Position numbers and translations under genes: made by a program
Notes under the pieces: generated by a model
What the model was told of the DNA's origin: nothing
The model's input: only the letters and a program-made list of their open reading frames with translations
The model's database searches: none
Shown here: positions 62,663 to 64,000 of the stretch, piece after piece
How positions within the stretch are numbered: the stretch's first letter is position 1
Layout: each line of letters starts with the position of its first letter
Assembly (NCBI GenBank): GCA_017744915.1
Contig: JAGIAH010000014.1
Span: 27,168 to 91,167, forward strand
Direction of reading: 5' to 3'
DNA from: Agrobacterium tumefaciens
Lineage (GTDB): Bacteria; Pseudomonadota; Alphaproteobacteria; Rhizobiales; Rhizobiaceae
DNA: 64,000 nucleotides

Positions 62663-63802
62663 GTGGGCGAGGTCAAAACGGCAATCGGGCTGATGAGCGG
62701 CACATCGATGGACGGCATCGATATTGCGCTTTTGCGCACGGATGGCGAAAGCGTGGTCCGGCACGGGCCGAGCGGTTATTTTCCCTATGATCAGGGCCTG
62801 CGCGCCATCTGGCAGAAGGCATTGATCACGGCCAAATCCATCGTCGAAAGGCGCGAACGCCCCGGCGATCTGGGTGATGCCGAGCGCAAGCTGACGCTTG
62901 CCCATGCGGCGGCGGTTCAATCCTTCCTCCATCGGCACAGGCTTCAGCCCGGCGATATCGATGTGATCGGTTTTCACGGTCAGACCGTGCTGCACCGGCC
63001 GGATGAGGCGCTGACCGTGCAGATCGGCGATGGCGCGCTTTTGGCCTCCGAGACCGGCATCGACGTGGTTTACGACATGCGCGCCAATGATATGGTGCAT
63101 GGCGGGCAGGGCGCGCCGCTGATCCCCGCCTATCATATGGCGCTTTCCGCCAACCTGCCTGATGGTTTCGAAACGCCCGCCGTCTTCGTTAATATCGGCG
63201 GTATCTCCAACCTGACCTATATCGGCGACGCGGGACGGCTTGCCGCCTTCGATAGCGGTCCCGGCAATATGCTGATCGACCAGTGGATCGAGGCGCACAC
63301 CGGCAAGGCCTTCGACAAGGGCGGCAGGACGGCGGCGGCTGGTAGCGTGGTTGCTTCGCTGGTGGAGCGTTATATGGAAAGCCCGTTCTTTTCGGCCAAT
63401 ATCCGCCGCTCGCTCGACCGCAGCGATTTCGTGCCGCCGCAAAAGGGCGAGGCCTCGCTGGCGGATGGCGCGCGGACGCTGGCGCATCTGACGGGTGCGG
63501 CGATCCTCAAGTCGGCGAGTTATTTGCCGGAAGCGGCTAAAACCTACGTGGTTTGCGGCGGCGGGCGGCTCAATCCTGTTATCATGGCGGAGTTTGCGGG
63601 CCTTGCCGCAAAGATTGGGGCGCGGGTGATCGCGGCCGAAGAGGCGGGTTTCGATGGCGGGGCGATGGAGGCGGAGGCCTGGGCCTATTTGGCCGTGCGC
63701 TCGCTGAAGGCGCTGCCGCTGACCTATCCGGGTACGACGGGGGTTAAGGAGCCGGTGACGGGTGGGGTTTGGGTGCGGGGTAATTGGGGAAAGAGTGTGT
63801 AG
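62663..63802 (+). CDS. anmK: Anhydro-N-acetylmuramic acid kinase
   Basis: AnmK phosphorylates 1,6-anhydroMurNAc released from peptidoglycan, starting its recycling. The protein has the N-terminal phosphate-binding [12 protein letters not shown] at 9-20, [13 protein letters not shown], and [11 protein letters not shown], matching the family. GTG 62663 has AGGGAG six bases upstream. The C-terminal residues [12 protein letters not shown] are encoded inside the left arm of a long inverted repeat and do not look like the usual family end, so the terminus may have been reshaped by the repeat. Confidence 0.94.
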   Translation: MGEVKTAIGLMSGTSMDGIDIALLRTDGESVVRHGPSGYFPYDQGLRAIWQKALITAKSIVERRERPGDLGDAERKLTLAHAAAVQSFLHRHRLQPGDIDVIGFHGQTVLHRPDEALTVQIGDGALLASETGIDVVYDMRANDMVHGGQGAPLIPAYHMALSANLPDGFETPAVFVNIGGISNLTYIGDAGRLAAFDSGPGNMLIDQWIEAHTGKAFDKGGRTAAAGSVVASLVERYMESPFFSANIRRSLDRSDFVPPQKGEASLADGARTLAHLTGAAILKSASYLPEAAKTYVVCGGGRLNPVIMAEFAGLAAKIGARVIAAEEAGFDGGAMEAEAWAYLAVRSLKALPLTYPGTTGVKEPVTGGVWVRGNWGKSV

Positions 63803-64000
63803 CTCACCCCCCTCTGCCCTGCCGGGCATCTCCCCCTCAAGGGGGGAGATCAGCCAGAAGACGACGCTCGCTCACTCGCGATGTTGAAGATGGCCGTGAG
63901 GCCGCCGCGAGTCGATCTCCCCCCTTGAGGGGGAGATGCCCGGCAGGGCAGAGGGGGGTGAGCTACACACTCTTTCCCCAATTACCCCGCACCCAAACCC
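63765..64000. repeat. Long perfect inverted repeat spanning the 3' end of anmK
   Basis: The arms 63765-63851 and 63914-64000 are 87-base exact reverse complements with a 62-base spacer. The left arm contains the last 13 anmK codons and the stop; the right arm runs off the window. Its inner part (CCCTCTGCCCTGCCGGGCAT...) is a rhizobial intergenic repeat. Confidence 0.9.

Overview
The window looks like ordinary chromosomal DNA from an Agrobacterium-type member of the Rhizobiaceae. It is GC-rich and carries cobST, recA-alaS, an NADP-type icd, the purB/purC/purSQ/purL cluster with bolA and grxD, a PleC/DivJ-type (PdhS-like) kinase, DUF1127 proteins, and intergenic palindromic repeats of the kind common in rhizobia. 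No phage, transposase, CRISPR array, rRNA or tRNA gene was seen.

Layout. 1-2.1 kb: divergent cobS (cut by the left edge) and cobT, then dgkA. 2.1-9.6 kb: sensor kinase, secreted nuclease overlapping a uracil-DNA glycosylase, Lrp regulator, TPR-methyltransferase, Usg-like protein, and an amino-acid ABC transporter without an ATPase gene. 9.9-12.3 kb: an OmpA-family protein with a very long Pro/Glu/Arg-rich region. 12.5-18.7 kb: pseudouridine catabolism (psuK-psuG), recA with an SOS operator, alaS. 18.8-25.8 kb: AraC regulator, GST, a TetR regulator divergent from a membrane protein across a large palindrome, icd, a secreted protein, trmJ-murI. 25.9-29.8 kb: small proteins, LysE and EamA exporters, HerA-like ATPase. 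30-35.8 kb: TerC, rpsD with a structured leader, glsA, ttcA, two tandem inositol-monophosphatase paralogs. 36-49 kb: MFS pump, grxD, a three-gene accessory cassette, bolA, purL, a MocR regulator divergent from a DUF1127 gene, lipoprotein, purQ, purS, purC, esterase, purB. 49-52.7 kb: membrane protein, rpe, periplasmic binding protein, then an AT-rich gene-poor stretch with a candidate small RNA. 52.7-64 kb: NUDIX, RhlE-like helicase, M23 endopeptidase, DUF455 protein, Bcp peroxiredoxin, a 1127-residue AsmA-like protein, tyrS, anmK, and a long inverted repeat at the right edge.

How the genes work together. The pur genes on the minus strand cover the FGAM synthase step (purS, purQ, purL), SAICAR synthesis (purC) and adenylosuccinate cleavage (purB). 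bolA and grxD encode the usual BolA/monothiol-glutaredoxin pair of iron-sulfur handling, but a cassette separates them. psuK-psuG degrade pseudouridine. murI, anmK and the M23 peptidase act on peptidoglycan. The most unusual items are the AT-rich region with its sRNA candidate, the TetR palindrome, the bolA-grxD cassette, the MocR-DUF1127 control region and the inverted repeat that starts inside the 3' end of anmK. I did not find a clear multi-gene system of unknown type.
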